Below are positions 27,921 through 42,211 of a stretch of 64,000 bases of DNA, in pieces; position 1 is the first letter of the stretch, and every line of letters starts with the position of its first letter. The notes beneath the pieces were generated by a model. That model had not been told where the DNA came from. It ran no database searches and was given only the letters and a program-made list of their open reading frames with translations. The stretch lies in assembly GCF_000265245.1 (NCBI RefSeq), contig NZ_AJKS02000009.1, forward strand, positions 723 to 64,722, written 5' to 3'. The stretch comes from Halomonas smyrnensis AAD6. GTDB taxonomy: Bacteria > Pseudomonadota > Gammaproteobacteria > Pseudomonadales > Halomonadaceae. Made by a program: the position numbers and the translations under genes.

Positions 27921-29141
27921 TCAGTCCTGCTGACGACCCTTACCCGCCGCAATGCGCAGACGCAGCGCGTTGAGCTTGATGAAGCCTTCGGCATCCTTCT
28001 GGTCGTAGGCGCCGGCGTCGTCCTCGAAGGTGGCGATGGACTCATCGAACAGCGAGGCGTCGGACTTGCGGCCGGCCACGGTGGCGTTGCCCTTGTAGAG
28101 CTTCATGCGCACCACGCCGGAGACGTTCTTCTGGGTCTCGTCGATGGCGGCCTGCAGGGCACGACGCTCCGGGCTCCACCAGTAGCCGTTGTAGATCACC
28201 TCGGCGTACTTCGGCATCAGCTGGTCCTTGAGGTGGGCTTCCTCGCGGTCCAGGGTCAGCGACTCGATGGCGCGGTGGGCGCGCAGCATGATGGTGCCCC
28301 CCGGGGTCTCGTAGCAGCCGCGGGACTTCATGCCCACGTAGCGGTTCTCGACGATGTCGAGACGGCCGATGCCGTTGTCGCCGCCCAGCTGGTTGAGCTT
28401 GGAGATGACCTCGTGGGGACGCATCGGTTCGCCGTCGATGGCCACGATGTCGCCGTTCTCGTAGGTCAGCTCGACGTAGGTCGGGGTGTCCGGGGCGGCC
28501 TCGGGGGAGACGCTCCAGCGCCACATGTCTTCCTCGGCCTCGGTCCAGGGGTCCTCGAGGTTGCCGCCCTCATAGGAGATGTGCAGCAGGTTGGCATCCA
28601 TGGAGTACGGCGACTTCTTCTTCTGGCTGGTGAAGTCGACCGGGATGTCGTGCTGCTGGCAGTAGGCCATCAGCTTCTCGCGGGAGTTGAGATCCCACTC
28701 GCGCCACGGGGCGATCACCTTGACGCCCGGCTTCAGCGCGTAGGCGCCGAGCTCGAAGCGCACCTGATCGTTGCCCTTGCCGGTGGCGCCGTGGGAGATG
28801 GCGTCGGCGCCGGTCTGGTTGGCGATCTCGATCAGGCGCTTGGCGATCAGCGGGCGCGCGATGGAGGTGCCGAGCAGGTACTCGCCTTCGTAGATGGTGT
28901 TGGCGCGGAACATCGGATAGACGTAGTCGCGGGCGAATTCCTCGCGCAGGTCCTCGATGTAGATTTCCTTGACGCCCAGTGCCTCCGCCTTGGCACGAGC
29001 CGGCTCGACTTCCTCGCCCTGACCGATGTCGGCGGTGAAGGTCACCACTTCGCAGTCGTAGGTTTCCTGCAACCACTTGACGATGACGGACGTGTCCAGG
29101 CCGCCGGAATAGGCAAGCACGACCTTCTTGACATCGGACAT
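27921..29141 (-). CDS. argG: Argininosuccinate synthase
   Basis: A 406-residue enzyme joining citrulline and aspartate with ATP in arginine synthesis. It begins [19 protein letters not shown], with the N-type ATP pyrophosphatase P-loop SGGLDTS at about 12-18. Further family motifs include [11 protein letters not shown] (about 117) and [10 protein letters not shown]. The ATG at 29141 has AAAAGGAG upstream; open frame continues about 100 codons further but is not ArgG-like. argF (ornithine carbamoyltransferase) lies 1.4 kb away on the other strand. No ARG box was identified with confidence. Confidence 0.97.
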   Translation of the reverse strand: MSDVKKVVLAYSGGLDTSVIVKWLQETYDCEVVTFTADIGQGEEVEPARAKAEALGVKEIYIEDLREEFARDYVYPMFRANTIYEGEYLLGTSIARPLIAKRLIEIANQTGADAISHGATGKGNDQVRFELGAYALKPGVKVIAPWREWDLNSREKLMAYCQQHDIPVDFTSQKKKSPYSMDANLLHISYEGGNLEDPWTEAEEDMWRWSVSPEAAPDTPTYVELTYENGDIVAIDGEPMRPHEVISKLNQLGGDNGIGRLDIVENRYVGMKSRGCYETPGGTIMLRAHRAIESLTLDREEAHLKDQLMPKYAEVIYNGYWWSPERRALQAAIDETQKNVSGVVRMKLYKGNATVAGRKSDASLFDESIATFEDDAGAYDQKDAEGFIKLNALRLRIAAGKGRQQD

Positions 29142-29289
29142 GCTGAGGCTCCTTTTAGCTATTCGGTGTAGAGGGGCGATTATAGCGCGACGAGCCTGGC
29201 GCGAATACCGGCGCGGCGGGACGCATCGCGGTGAAACTGCTAGACTGCCGCGTTTCGAGACAACCCGACCCCAAGTCAAGGAGAGGTGC

Positions 29290-29955
29290 ATGAGCGAGGT
29301 GGCCGCCCGCGAACTCATGGCACAACGCTTCCGCAGTTTCCTGCCCGTGGTGGTGGACCTGGAAACCGGCGGCTTCAATGCCCAAGGCGACGCAATCCTG
29401 GAGATCGCCGCCGTAACCCTGACCATGGACCCCGAGGGCAACCTGATGCCCGACGCCACCTATGCCTATCACGTCAATCCCTTCGAGGGGGCCAACGTCG
29501 AGCAGTCCGCCCTGGACTTCACCGGCATCCGCCTCGACGACCCGCTGCGCCAGCAGGTGGCGGTCAGCGAGTCCGAGGCGCTGGGCGAGATCTTCCGGCC
29601 GGTGCGCAAGGCGATCAAGGCCAGCGGCTGCACCCGCGCCGTGCTGGTGGGCCACAACGCCGCCTTCGACCACGGCTTCCTGAACGCCGCGGTGGAGCGC
29701 TGCGGGGTCAAGCGCAATCCCTTCCACCCCTTCTCGAGCTTCGACACCGCCTCGCTGGCCGGCCTGGTCTACGGCCAGACCGTGCTGGCCCGCGCCTGCC
29801 GCGCCGCCGGCATCGAGTTCGACAACAGCGAAGCCCACTCGGCGCGCTACGACACCGAACGCACCGCCGAGCTGTTCTGCGCCATGGTCAACCGCTACAA
29901 GGACCTGGGCGGCTGGCAGCTGGCCCAGCGCGAACAGGGCATCGAAGAGCCGTAA
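29290..29955 (+). CDS. rnt: Ribonuclease T
   Basis: A 221-residue DEDDh 3'-5' exoribonuclease that trims tRNA and other stable RNA 3' ends. The catalytic motifs are [10 protein letters not shown] (about 22), [11 protein letters not shown] (about 124) and [13 protein letters not shown] (about 181). The length is typical of RNase T (215). The start ATG at 29290 follows AAGGAGAGGTGC. It is divergent from argG and convergent with grxD, with which it shares a bidirectional terminator. Confidence 0.96.
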   Translation: MSEVAARELMAQRFRSFLPVVVDLETGGFNAQGDAILEIAAVTLTMDPEGNLMPDATYAYHVNPFEGANVEQSALDFTGIRLDDPLRQQVAVSESEALGEIFRPVRKAIKASGCTRAVLVGHNAAFDHGFLNAAVERCGVKRNPFHPFSSFDTASLAGLVYGQTVLARACRAAGIEFDNSEAHSARYDTERTAELFCAMVNRYKDLGGWQLAQREQGIEEP

Positions 29956-29980
29956 GCGGCAAGCGGCAAATTGCCCATAG

Positions 29981-30022
29981 AAAAAAAGAAACCCCCGAAG
30001 GCTGAACACCTTCGGGGGTTTC
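29981..30022. terminator. Bidirectional terminator between rnt and grxD
   Basis: A 14-base-pair perfect stem (GAAACCCCCGAAGG / CCTTCGGGGGTTTC) with a seven-base loop. A TTTTTTT run follows on the minus strand (A-tract at 29981-29987) and TTTCTT on the plus strand, fitting two convergent genes. Confidence 0.9.
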
Positions 30023-30050
30023 TTGTGGCTCGGCGCTTGTCGCTCGGCGC

Positions 30051-30392
30051 TTACTGCTCGGCGTCGTCCTGATGCTTGGCGGCGGTTTCCTTGATCAGCG
30101 GCTCGAGCTCGCCGTTCTGGTACATCTCGACGACGATGTCGCAGCCGCCGACCAGCTCGCCCTCGACCCACAGCTGCGGGAAGGTCGGCCAGTTGGCGAC
30201 CTTGGGCAGCTCGGCGCGGATGTCCGGGTTGTCCAGCACGTTGACGAAGGCGAAGCGCTCGCCGCAGGCCATCAGGGCCTGGACGGTCTGGGCCGAGAAG
30301 CCGCACTGCGGCAGCTGGGGGGTGCCCTTCATGTAGATCAGGATCGGATTTTCGCTGATCTGGCGCTGGATGTTCTCGACGGTGGTACTCAT
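30051..30392 (-). CDS. grxD: Monothiol glutaredoxin GrxD
   Basis: A 113-residue CGFS-type glutaredoxin that binds and passes on [2Fe-2S] clusters. The active-site motif is in QCGFSAQTV (about 30-38); IYMKGTPQ, WPTFPQLW and GGCDIVVEM are also conserved. AGAGGG lies upstream of two close ATGs; the one at 30392 (MSTTVEN) matches known GrxD N-termini. It is divergent from argF. Confidence 0.95.
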   Translation of the reverse strand: MSTTVENIQRQISENPILIYMKGTPQLPQCGFSAQTVQALMACGERFAFVNVLDNPDIRAELPKVANWPTFPQLWVEGELVGGCDIVVEMYQNGELEPLIKETAAKHQDDAEQ

Positions 30393-30547
30393 CTGCATTC
30401 CCTCTGGATCGGTGGTGGCCGCCGCGCCAAGGATAATACCCGAGTGCGCAGGTGGGCCTTCGATGCCGACATTGTACGGATGCCAGCCGCGTTGCGCATC
30501 CCCCGCCGGCTGGCTAGGATGGTCGTTTTTTCCCGTGGAGTGACGCC

Positions 30548-31468
30548 ATGGCCACCCGCCATTTCCTGACCCTGCTCGACCTGAGTCCGGAAGAGCTGCG
30601 CTACCTGATTCAGCGCGGCATCACGATCAAGAACGGCCTGAAGACCCACGGCCCAACCTACACCCCGTTCGCCAACCGCACCCTGGCGATGATCTTCGAG
30701 AAGTCGTCGACGCGCACGCGAGTGTCGTTCGAGACCGCCATGGCCCAGTTCGGCGGCCACGCCCTGTTCCTGTCGCCGCGCGACACCCAGCTGGGCCGCG
30801 GCGAGCCGATCGGCGACACCGCCCGCGTGCTCTCGGAGATGGTCGATGCGGTGATGATCCGCACCTTCTCCCACGAGGGCCTCGAGGAGTTCGCCGGCGC
30901 CAGCGACGTACCGGTGATCAACGCGCTGACCGATGATTACCACCCGTGCCAGCTGCTGGCCGACGTCATGACCTGGACCGAGCTGCGCGGCAGCGTGCGC
31001 GGCCGCACGGCGGTATGGATCGGCGACGGCAACAACATGTGTCACTCCTGGATCAACGCCGCTCGCCAGTTCGAGTTCGACCTTCGCGTGGTCTGCCCCG
31101 AAGGCTACGAGCCGCGTCAGGACATCCTCGACGCCGCCGGCGACCGGGTGAGCATCCACCGCGACCCCATGGCCGCCGTGGAAGGCGCCGATCTGGTCAC
31201 CACCGACGTCTGGGCCTCCATGGGCCAGGAAGAAGAGCAGGCCAAGCGCGAGGCCGACTTCGCCGGCTTCCAGGTCAGCGAGGCCATGCTCGACCGCGCC
31301 GCCGACGACGTGCTGTTCCTGCACTGCCTGCCGGCCCACCGCGGCGAGGAGATCAGCGAGACCCTGCTCGAGGACCCGCGTGCCGTGGTCTGGCAGGAAG
31401 CCGGCAACCGCCTGCATGCCCAGAAGGCGCTGATCGAGTTCCTGCTGCTGGGCCGCGTCGAGAACTGA
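30548..31468 (+). CDS. argF: Ornithine carbamoyltransferase
   Basis: A 306-residue enzyme converting ornithine and carbamoyl phosphate to citrulline, the step before argG. The carbamoyl phosphate site is [11 protein letters not shown] (about 52-62), and the ornithine-side motifs are HPCQLLAD (about 135) and [11 protein letters not shown] (about 257). Length and motifs fit the anabolic ArgF group. The start ATG at 30548 has GTGGAG upstream, and a strong terminator follows the gene. Confidence 0.96.
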   Translation: MATRHFLTLLDLSPEELRYLIQRGITIKNGLKTHGPTYTPFANRTLAMIFEKSSTRTRVSFETAMAQFGGHALFLSPRDTQLGRGEPIGDTARVLSEMVDAVMIRTFSHEGLEEFAGASDVPVINALTDDYHPCQLLADVMTWTELRGSVRGRTAVWIGDGNNMCHSWINAARQFEFDLRVVCPEGYEPRQDILDAAGDRVSIHRDPMAAVEGADLVTTDVWASMGQEEEQAKREADFAGFQVSEAMLDRAADDVLFLHCLPAHRGEEISETLLEDPRAVVWQEAGNRLHAQKALIEFLLLGRVEN

Positions 31469-31491
31469 TCGACACCGCTCTCCCCGCGCTC

Positions 31492-31523
31492 ACGACGCCC
31501 CGGCCATGCCGGGGCGTCGTCCT
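31492..31523 (+). terminator. Terminator after argF
   Basis: A 13-base-pair perfect stem (ACGACGCCCCGGC / GCCGGGGCGTCGT) with a CAT loop, 24 bases after the argF stop. The T-run is weak (CCTTCC). Confidence 0.7.
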
Positions 31524-31781
31524 TCCAGGGCTATCGCGACAGCCGTCCAATACTCTCGCCTAAAGCCGCAGACTCACTGGCAGCCTCGGACGCGAGCACA
31601 CCGCCTGTCCCAGTAATTGGACATGTTGAGCAGAAAGGAAAACACCCTGCAAACGAGACAGCTTCCCATCATCATCAACAAATGATAAATTTTCTCACCC
31701 ATACGTAAAGTCTTCTTCTTGGAGAGAAAAGCTGCCAATACAAGGGGCCTTGTCTCTCCACTCTTCATGGAATCGCGACCT
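31524..31781. other. AT-richer intergenic region before the MBL gene
   Basis: This spacer changes abruptly in composition after the argF terminator, for example around 31610-31730. It probably contains the promoter of the following gene, but I see no confident -35/-10 pair and no coding frame. The change in composition may mark the edge of an acquired segment. Confidence 0.4.
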
Positions 31782-32795
31782 ATGCATCACGCCCCCCTTG
31801 TCTTGGCCATCAGCGTGACCCTGCTATCGACATCTGCCATGGGTGATGATGCCACCTATCATGCCGAACGAGGGCTGGCGGCTGCCACACAATGGCCCGG
31901 CTACGCATCTCTCTGCGATCTCGATAGCCACATGCGTAACGTCAATGTGCCTCGCACGTCTTCCCAGCGGCAGCGCTCTGCCGGGGATGAGCATCATCAC
32001 CATGGCTCGCGCCAGACAAGCGATGTCGACCCGCTGCCTCCCATGCAGGTCTTCGACAATCTCTTCTTCCTGGGAAACCATTCGGTATCGGCCTGGCTCT
32101 ACGGCGACGAAGACGGCTACCTGCTCATCGATGGCCTCAACACCGATGAGGAAGCACGAGAAGACATCCTCGGCGGCATGGACACGCTGGGCCTGGATCC
32201 CTCCGCCATAGAAGCGGTCCTGGTCACTCACGGCCATGGTGATCACTACGGCGGAGCCGATTACATTGCCGAGAAACTCGATGTCGAGGTCTTGATGACC
32301 CAGGCCGACTGGGATCTGGTCGAGACACTGGGCGAACACCCCCGCTTCGGCCCTCCCCCGTCACCCGGCCGGGTCGTCTCGGATGGAGAGACGCTCCAGG
32401 TCGGCGACTACCACCTGGACGTGCATGTCACTCCGGGACATACGCCAGGCACCATCTCACCGATTTTCACCGTCTATGACCATGGCGAACCTCACGTCGC
32501 CATGTTGTGGGGTGGCACTGGTTTCAACTTCGGCCCTGACGTTGACACCTTTGAAGCCTATGCCGCCTCTGCCGCGAAGATGCGACGCCTGTCCACCGCG
32601 GCGGATGTCGACGTCTTTATTTCCAACCATGCCAAGCGCGACGGCTCGATCGAAATGATGGAGGCCCTCGCGCAACGTCAACCCGAAGCGCCCCATCCGT
32701 TTGTCCGAGAAAACGACGGCGAGGCCCTGTTCACCGTACTGGAACAGTGCGCCCTGGCACAGGCCGCGCGCTTCCGCACAGACCTCTCACGGTAG
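31782..32795 (+). CDS. Exported metallo-beta-lactamase-fold hydrolase
   Basis: A 337-residue protein with a probable signal peptide (MHHAPLVLAISVTLLSTSAMG). Its MBL fold shows the metal motif THGHGDHYGG (about 166-175), a later histidine in TPGHTPGT and another in ISNHAKRDG. The layout resembles subclass B3-type MBL proteins, but substrate cannot be deduced and beta-lactam hydrolysis should not be assumed. An internal HHHH run occurs at about 76. The start at 31782 is chosen for its signal peptide; an ATG at 31767 is possible. It lies 125 bases before a TonB receptor gene on the same strand. Base composition is less GC-rich than in housekeeping neighbours. Confidence 0.8.
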   Translation: MHHAPLVLAISVTLLSTSAMGDDATYHAERGLAAATQWPGYASLCDLDSHMRNVNVPRTSSQRQRSAGDEHHHHGSRQTSDVDPLPPMQVFDNLFFLGNHSVSAWLYGDEDGYLLIDGLNTDEEAREDILGGMDTLGLDPSAIEAVLVTHGHGDHYGGADYIAEKLDVEVLMTQADWDLVETLGEHPRFGPPPSPGRVVSDGETLQVGDYHLDVHVTPGHTPGTISPIFTVYDHGEPHVAMLWGGTGFNFGPDVDTFEAYAASAAKMRRLSTAADVDVFISNHAKRDGSIEMMEALAQRQPEAPHPFVRENDGEALFTVLEQCALAQAARFRTDLSR

Positions 32796-32836
32796 GCTGG
32801 ACACGCGCCTTGCCGACACGGTGAGGCGCGCCATTC

Positions 32837-32855
32837 GCCATAACAAAATAATGGC
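32837..32855. promoter_or_regulatory. Candidate operator before the TonB receptor gene
   Basis: A 19-base imperfect palindrome with arms GCCAT/ATGGC around an A/T-rich centre, about 65 bases before the receptor ATG. Its length fits a Fur-type box, but agreement with the Fur consensus is weak, so the regulator is undetermined. Confidence 0.3.
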
Positions 32856-32920
32856 CTGACGACATCGGCCACGACGATACCTCCCTACCACCTTCACTTT
32901 ACCTCGGGACTCGTTCGAAG

Positions 32921-34888
32921 ATGTTCAAACCGTCTTGCTCTCCCCCCTTCAAACGCCTTCCCTTGCTGCTCTCCGCCGCCGCGTTAAGCGGAGGAGTACA
33001 AGCTGACGAAGATGTCACCAGCAGGCAGCTCGATCCCATGATCGTGACCGCCGCCGGGGTGGAAACCGATCCGCTGACGGCGCCGGCTAGCGTCACGGTC
33101 ATCTCCGGCGAAGAACTCGAAAAAGGTAACTTCGTTGACCTCACCGATGCACTCCGCAACGTGCCAGGGGTCGCCGTGTCAGGCGGCGCGGATGCCGAGA
33201 ACATCTACCTGCGTGGCCTACCGGCGGAATACACCCTCATCCTGATCGATGGCAAGCGCCTCAACTCCCGTGCTGCGCGCACCAACGGGTCTGGCGGCGT
33301 CGACCAATATTTCATGCCACCCGCCTCGGCCATCGAACGCATCGAGATCGTTCGCGGTCCGATGTCGTCTCTCTATGGCTCGGATGCAATGGGAGGCGTG
33401 ATCAACATCATCACCAAGCCCTCTTCCGGCCAGTGGACGGGATCACTGACCGTCGAGGCCACCGTGCCAGAACACGACGAAGACAGTTCCCAGCGGCAGC
33501 AATCGTTCTACCTGAACGGCGCGCTGATCGACAACACACTGGGGCTACAAGTGTGGGGCCGCCACTTGGACCGCAGCCCCTCTGAGCGTGAAGAAGATGG
33601 CCGCAGCGTCGGGCAGGACGAGCGGAATATCGAAGACCTCAACGCTCGACTGACCTGGACCCCCTCCCTCAACCACGAGCTCACGCTCGAAGTCGCCAAG
33701 AACGACATGGAGACCGATTCGGGCAATGACACGATCACCGAAAACCCGCGGCGCTCGGCTTCATTGGGTTACGACGGTCAGCTGGGGCGTTGGCACGTGG
33801 TCGGCTCGGCCTATCAAGAACAAGCACGACAACGCATCAGCAGCTCGCGCACCAATCGCGAGCCGGAAATTACCACTTCAATTCTGGATGCCAAGGCATC
33901 GACCGATTATGCCTGGCTTGGAGCGCATGAGCTGACACTGGGCAGCCAATGGAAGGAAGACGAACTCAAGGACCAGAACCTAGGGCTTGGGTCTACACGT
34001 CAGGACGCTTTCAGCAACGTTCAATGGGCGCTGTTTGCCGAGGATATCTGGACACTGGCTCCCTCTTTCGACCTCACCACCGGGGCCCGTTATACCCATG
34101 ACGAAAGGTTTGGTGGCGAGGTGACACCGCGGCTCTACGGCCTCTGGGCGTTGTCCGACCGCCTGTATCTAAACGGCGGCGTCTCTGCCGGTTATCGAAC
34201 TCCAGAACTGCGGGAATCGAGCGCCGGCTACTTCTCCTGTACCGGTGGGAGCTGCCGTAATGCCGTCGCTCCGGGCAACCCCGATCTCCAGCCAGAGAAA
34301 AGCACCAGCTATGAACTGGGCGTACGCTACGAGACGCTGAACGGCACCCTGACCGCCACGGCCTTCCATACGGACTATCGCGATCGCATCACGACGCGCG
34401 ACACAGGCTTGCAGCTGGATGGTGATCCGAGCGGGCCCGACCTCTATGAGTGGTACAACGTCGATGAGGCTCGTGTGCAGGGTATCGAACTCAGCACGGA
34501 ACATACCATCAATGCGACGCTGTCCATGACCGCCAGCTATACGTGGACGGATGCTGAATTCCAATCGGGAGAATTCGCGGGCCAGCCGCTCTCACGCACG
34601 CCGGAGCATGTCGCCGGCCTGCGTGCCGATTGGCAGACGCCCTGGAATCGACTGGATCTCTGGGCCTCGACGCAATACAACGGTGAAAGCGCGATCGTAA
34701 GGCGTGACGAGCTGGTGGAGTACGACCCTTACACGACTCTGAATCTCGGGGCGACGTACGCCCTCAATCGGCATATCACCCTGAAAAGCGCTATCTACAA
34801 TGCGGGCGATGCCAGCATCGATGACAATGACAATGGGCGGCTGGAAAACGGCCGGACCTGGTGGATGGGCATGACAACGCGTTTCTGA
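32921..34888 (+). CDS. TonB-dependent outer-membrane receptor (CirA/FepA type)
   Basis: A 655-residue protein with a signal peptide (about 1-28, ending GGVQA), a TonB-box-like stretch DPMIVTAAG, a plug domain (LTDALRNVPGVAV, RGLPAEYTLILIDGKRLNSR, VRGPMSSLYGSDAMGGVINI) and a 22-strand-type beta barrel ending in an aromatic residue (MGMTTRF). The plug resembles colicin I/ferric-siderophore receptors, so a ferric siderophore is the likeliest ligand, though other complexes are possible. No energising tonB-exbBD or ABC genes are nearby. The partner gene upstream encodes an exported MBL-fold protein that might process the ligand, which is an inference. Confidence 0.9.
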   Translation: MFKPSCSPPFKRLPLLLSAAALSGGVQADEDVTSRQLDPMIVTAAGVETDPLTAPASVTVISGEELEKGNFVDLTDALRNVPGVAVSGGADAENIYLRGLPAEYTLILIDGKRLNSRAARTNGSGGVDQYFMPPASAIERIEIVRGPMSSLYGSDAMGGVINIITKPSSGQWTGSLTVEATVPEHDEDSSQRQQSFYLNGALIDNTLGLQVWGRHLDRSPSEREEDGRSVGQDERNIEDLNARLTWTPSLNHELTLEVAKNDMETDSGNDTITENPRRSASLGYDGQLGRWHVVGSAYQEQARQRISSSRTNREPEITTSILDAKASTDYAWLGAHELTLGSQWKEDELKDQNLGLGSTRQDAFSNVQWALFAEDIWTLAPSFDLTTGARYTHDERFGGEVTPRLYGLWALSDRLYLNGGVSAGYRTPELRESSAGYFSCTGGSCRNAVAPGNPDLQPEKSTSYELGVRYETLNGTLTATAFHTDYRDRITTRDTGLQLDGDPSGPDLYEWYNVDEARVQGIELSTEHTINATLSMTASYTWTDAEFQSGEFAGQPLSRTPEHVAGLRADWQTPWNRLDLWASTQYNGESAIVRRDELVEYDPYTTLNLGATYALNRHITLKSAIYNAGDASIDDNDNGRLENGRTWWMGMTTRF

Positions 34889-35113
34889 CCCCCCCCTCTT
34901 TCCGGCAGCAACGACGCATGGATCGCGCGCTGAGAAGGGGGCCTGGCGGCCGGCATCGATGAGCCGACTGCGGGATGTTCTCACCGATATTCCTCCACTG
35001 CCGGTCCCGATGATCGCCCCACCCCGTTCAGGGGTAGGGGCTGTTATTCATCACCCCTCTAGCTCGCCTCGCCCCGGAAGAGCAGTGTCAAAGGCCGCCT
35101 GACAGGACATCGC
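34889..35113. other. Convergent intergenic region with hairpin
   Basis: This 225-base spacer lies between the receptor gene and garR, which converge. A GC-rich hairpin at 35017-35040 (CCCCACCCC / GGGGTAGGGG, five-base loop) is a candidate shared terminator, without a clear T-run. No coding frame is convincing. Confidence 0.4.
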
Positions 35114-35994
35114 TCACGCTTCAATTTGATGGTCACTCAGCGCCTCCAGGGCGCGGGCGATGCCGGCGTGGTCCCAGTCGGCGCCGCCGTGGGCGACGCA
35201 GGCCTGGAACAGCTGCTGGGCGTTGGCGGTGCCGGGCAGCGCGAGATCGAGGCTGCGCGCGCCTTCCAGCGCCAGGTTGAGGTCCTTCTGGTGCAGCTTG
35301 ATCTTGAAGCCGGGATCGAAGCTGCGGTCGATCATGCGCTGGCCGTGCACGTCGAGGATCTTCGACTGGGCCAGGCCGCCGAGCAGCGACTCGCGGACCT
35401 TCGACACGTCGGCGCCGGCCCTGGAGGCGAACAGCAGGCCCTCGGAGACGGCCTCGATGGTCAGCGCGACGACGATCTGGTTGGCCACCTTGCAGGTCTG
35501 GCCGGCGCCGTGGCCGCCGATATGGGTGATGGTCTTGCCCATCACCTCGAGCAGCGGCTCGGCGCGGGTGAAGCCTTCCTCGGTGGCGCCGACCATGATG
35601 GTCAGGGCGGCGTTGATGGCGCCGCCCTCGCCGCCGGAGACCGGGGCGTCGACGTATTCGCCGCCGGCCTCATGGATGCGCCTGGCGAACTCCTGGGTGC
35701 CCAGCGGGGCGATCGAGCTCATGTCGATCACCAGGGTGCCGGGCTTCAGCCCCTCGATGACGCCGCCCTCACCGAACAGCACCTCCTCGACGTCGGGGGT
35801 GTCCGGGACGATGGTGATGATCACCTCGGAGGCCTCGGCGACCGCCCTGGGATTCTCGAGCGCCTGCATGCCCTTGCCGGCCAGGGTCTCGTCCAGGGGG
35901 CCGCGCTTGACGGTGGTCAGTGTGTGGCCGGCGTCCAGCAGGTGGCCCGCCATGGGACGGCCCATGATGCCCAGCCCGATAAAACCGATCTTGC

Positions 35995-35998
<4 letters not shown>
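35114..35998 (-). CDS. garR: 2-hydroxy-3-oxopropionate (tartronate semialdehyde) reductase
   Basis: A 294-residue beta-hydroxyacid dehydrogenase. The NAD(P)-binding motif is [18 protein letters not shown] (residues 3-20). The substrate loop [11 protein letters not shown] (about 118-128) and catalytic lysine in GQTCKVANQ (about 172) follow. GarR reduces tartronate semialdehyde to D-glycerate, the substrate of the kinase encoded upstream in the same operon. Its ATG overlaps the pyruvate kinase stop by 4 bases. It is the last gene of the tartrate/glycerate unit. Confidence 0.9.
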
Positions 35999-41032
<5,034 letters not shown>

Positions 41033-41124
41033 GCCAGGTCACCATGAGGGTTACGAATGCCCGGTGGCTTCACAACGCGCAGGACGCCGGCCAGTCGGCC
41101 GGCGCTCCCATCACGTGAGGTTCA

Positions 41125-42105
41125 TCAGCCGCGGAGATCTTCCGGGACGTCGTAGCCATTTTCCTCGAACCAGCGCACTGCCCCCGGGTGCCAGGGAATG
41201 AGCGCGTTATGCTCAAGGTTCTGCGGCAGGGTCTCCTTGGCAGAGCCATGCACCTGCTGCATCCGTTCCTGGTTTTCCATGACGGTCTTGGTCACCTCAT
41301 AGACCAGCGACTCTGGCATGTCCTTGTGAGTGATCGCGAAGTTCCACAGGGAAATGGCCGGCACGGCCTCGTCCAGGGAGCTGTAGGCCGAGGCCGGGAT
41401 GGCCGACTGGCTGAGCTCGGGATAATCGCCGAGCACCCGGGACATCTCCTCTTCGGAGAAGGAGAAAATGTTCACATCGGCCTGGGCTTCCAGCTGGCTG
41501 AAGGCCGAAACGGGAATCCCCGAGGCAAAGGCGAAGGCGTCGATCAAGCCATCCTGAACCTGACCGGCCTGATCGGCGGCACCACCATTCTGGGCTTCGA
41601 CGGAGATGTCCAGCTGATCGAACAGCTGCGGGAAGTACAGGTCACCGGTACCGCCGGCAGGCCCGATGCCGACCGTCTTGCCGTCCAGGTCCTCAATCGA
41701 ATCGATGCCGGAGCCTTCCAGGGCAATCACCTGCAGAGCAGTCTGATACATCGGAAAGACCGCACGCACATCGGTGTGCTCGACACCCGGTGCGAGTTGA
41801 CTGTTGCCATTCCAGGCCTGATAGGCAGGCCCCGTGGTCACCATGCCGAAGTCACTCTCCCCCATCTGCACCAGGGTGACGTTCTGCACCGGTCCCCCGG
41901 TGACCTCAGCACCAAAGGAGGCACCGGTCTTTTCGCCGACCAGATTGCCCCACCCAGAGCCATAGATGTAATAGGTGGCGCCCTGACTGCCCGTGGCGAT
42001 AGACAGACTCTGCGGCCAGTCTTGCTGATTGACATTGTCTTGCGCGAAGCTGGTGCTGGCGAACGTGGCACACAGGGCGGCGGTAGCAACTTTATAGAAA
42101 TTCAT
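41125..42105 (-). CDS. TAXI-family TRAP solute-binding protein
   Basis: A 326-residue periplasmic protein with a signal peptide (MNFYKVATAALCATFASTSFA). The TAXI core shows SIATGSQGATYYIYGSGW (about 35-52), GGPVQNVTLVQMGESDFGM and VGIGPAGGTGDLYF. It captures the substrate for the fused permease encoded 92 bases downstream. GGAG lies upstream of the ATG at 42105. The ligand is not readable from sequence; neighbours favour a C3-C4 hydroxy-carboxylate. Confidence 0.93.
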   Translation of the reverse strand: MNFYKVATAALCATFASTSFAQDNVNQQDWPQSLSIATGSQGATYYIYGSGWGNLVGEKTGASFGAEVTGGPVQNVTLVQMGESDFGMVTTGPAYQAWNGNSQLAPGVEHTDVRAVFPMYQTALQVIALEGSGIDSIEDLDGKTVGIGPAGGTGDLYFPQLFDQLDISVEAQNGGAADQAGQVQDGLIDAFAFASGIPVSAFSQLEAQADVNIFSFSEEEMSRVLGDYPELSQSAIPASAYSSLDEAVPAISLWNFAITHKDMPESLVYEVTKTVMENQERMQQVHGSAKETLPQNLEHNALIPWHPGAVRWFEENGYDVPEDLRG

Positions 42106-42211
42106 GGCGCGTACTCCAGTTATCGAAAATCTTGTGGTTGTTGGAGATGTCTTGGATATCGCTTTTTCCTTCAGGACATGTTTCCCCTCGATCCTGTCGA
42201 TGTATTTGCGT

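Noticed and set aside
28042..28524. Arg-rich minus-strand open frame inside argG
   Set aside because: Out-of-frame shadow of argG with no hydrophobic core pattern.
32837..32855. Fur box before the TonB receptor
   Set aside because: Fewer than half of the bases fit the Fur consensus, so it is listed only as an unassigned palindrome.
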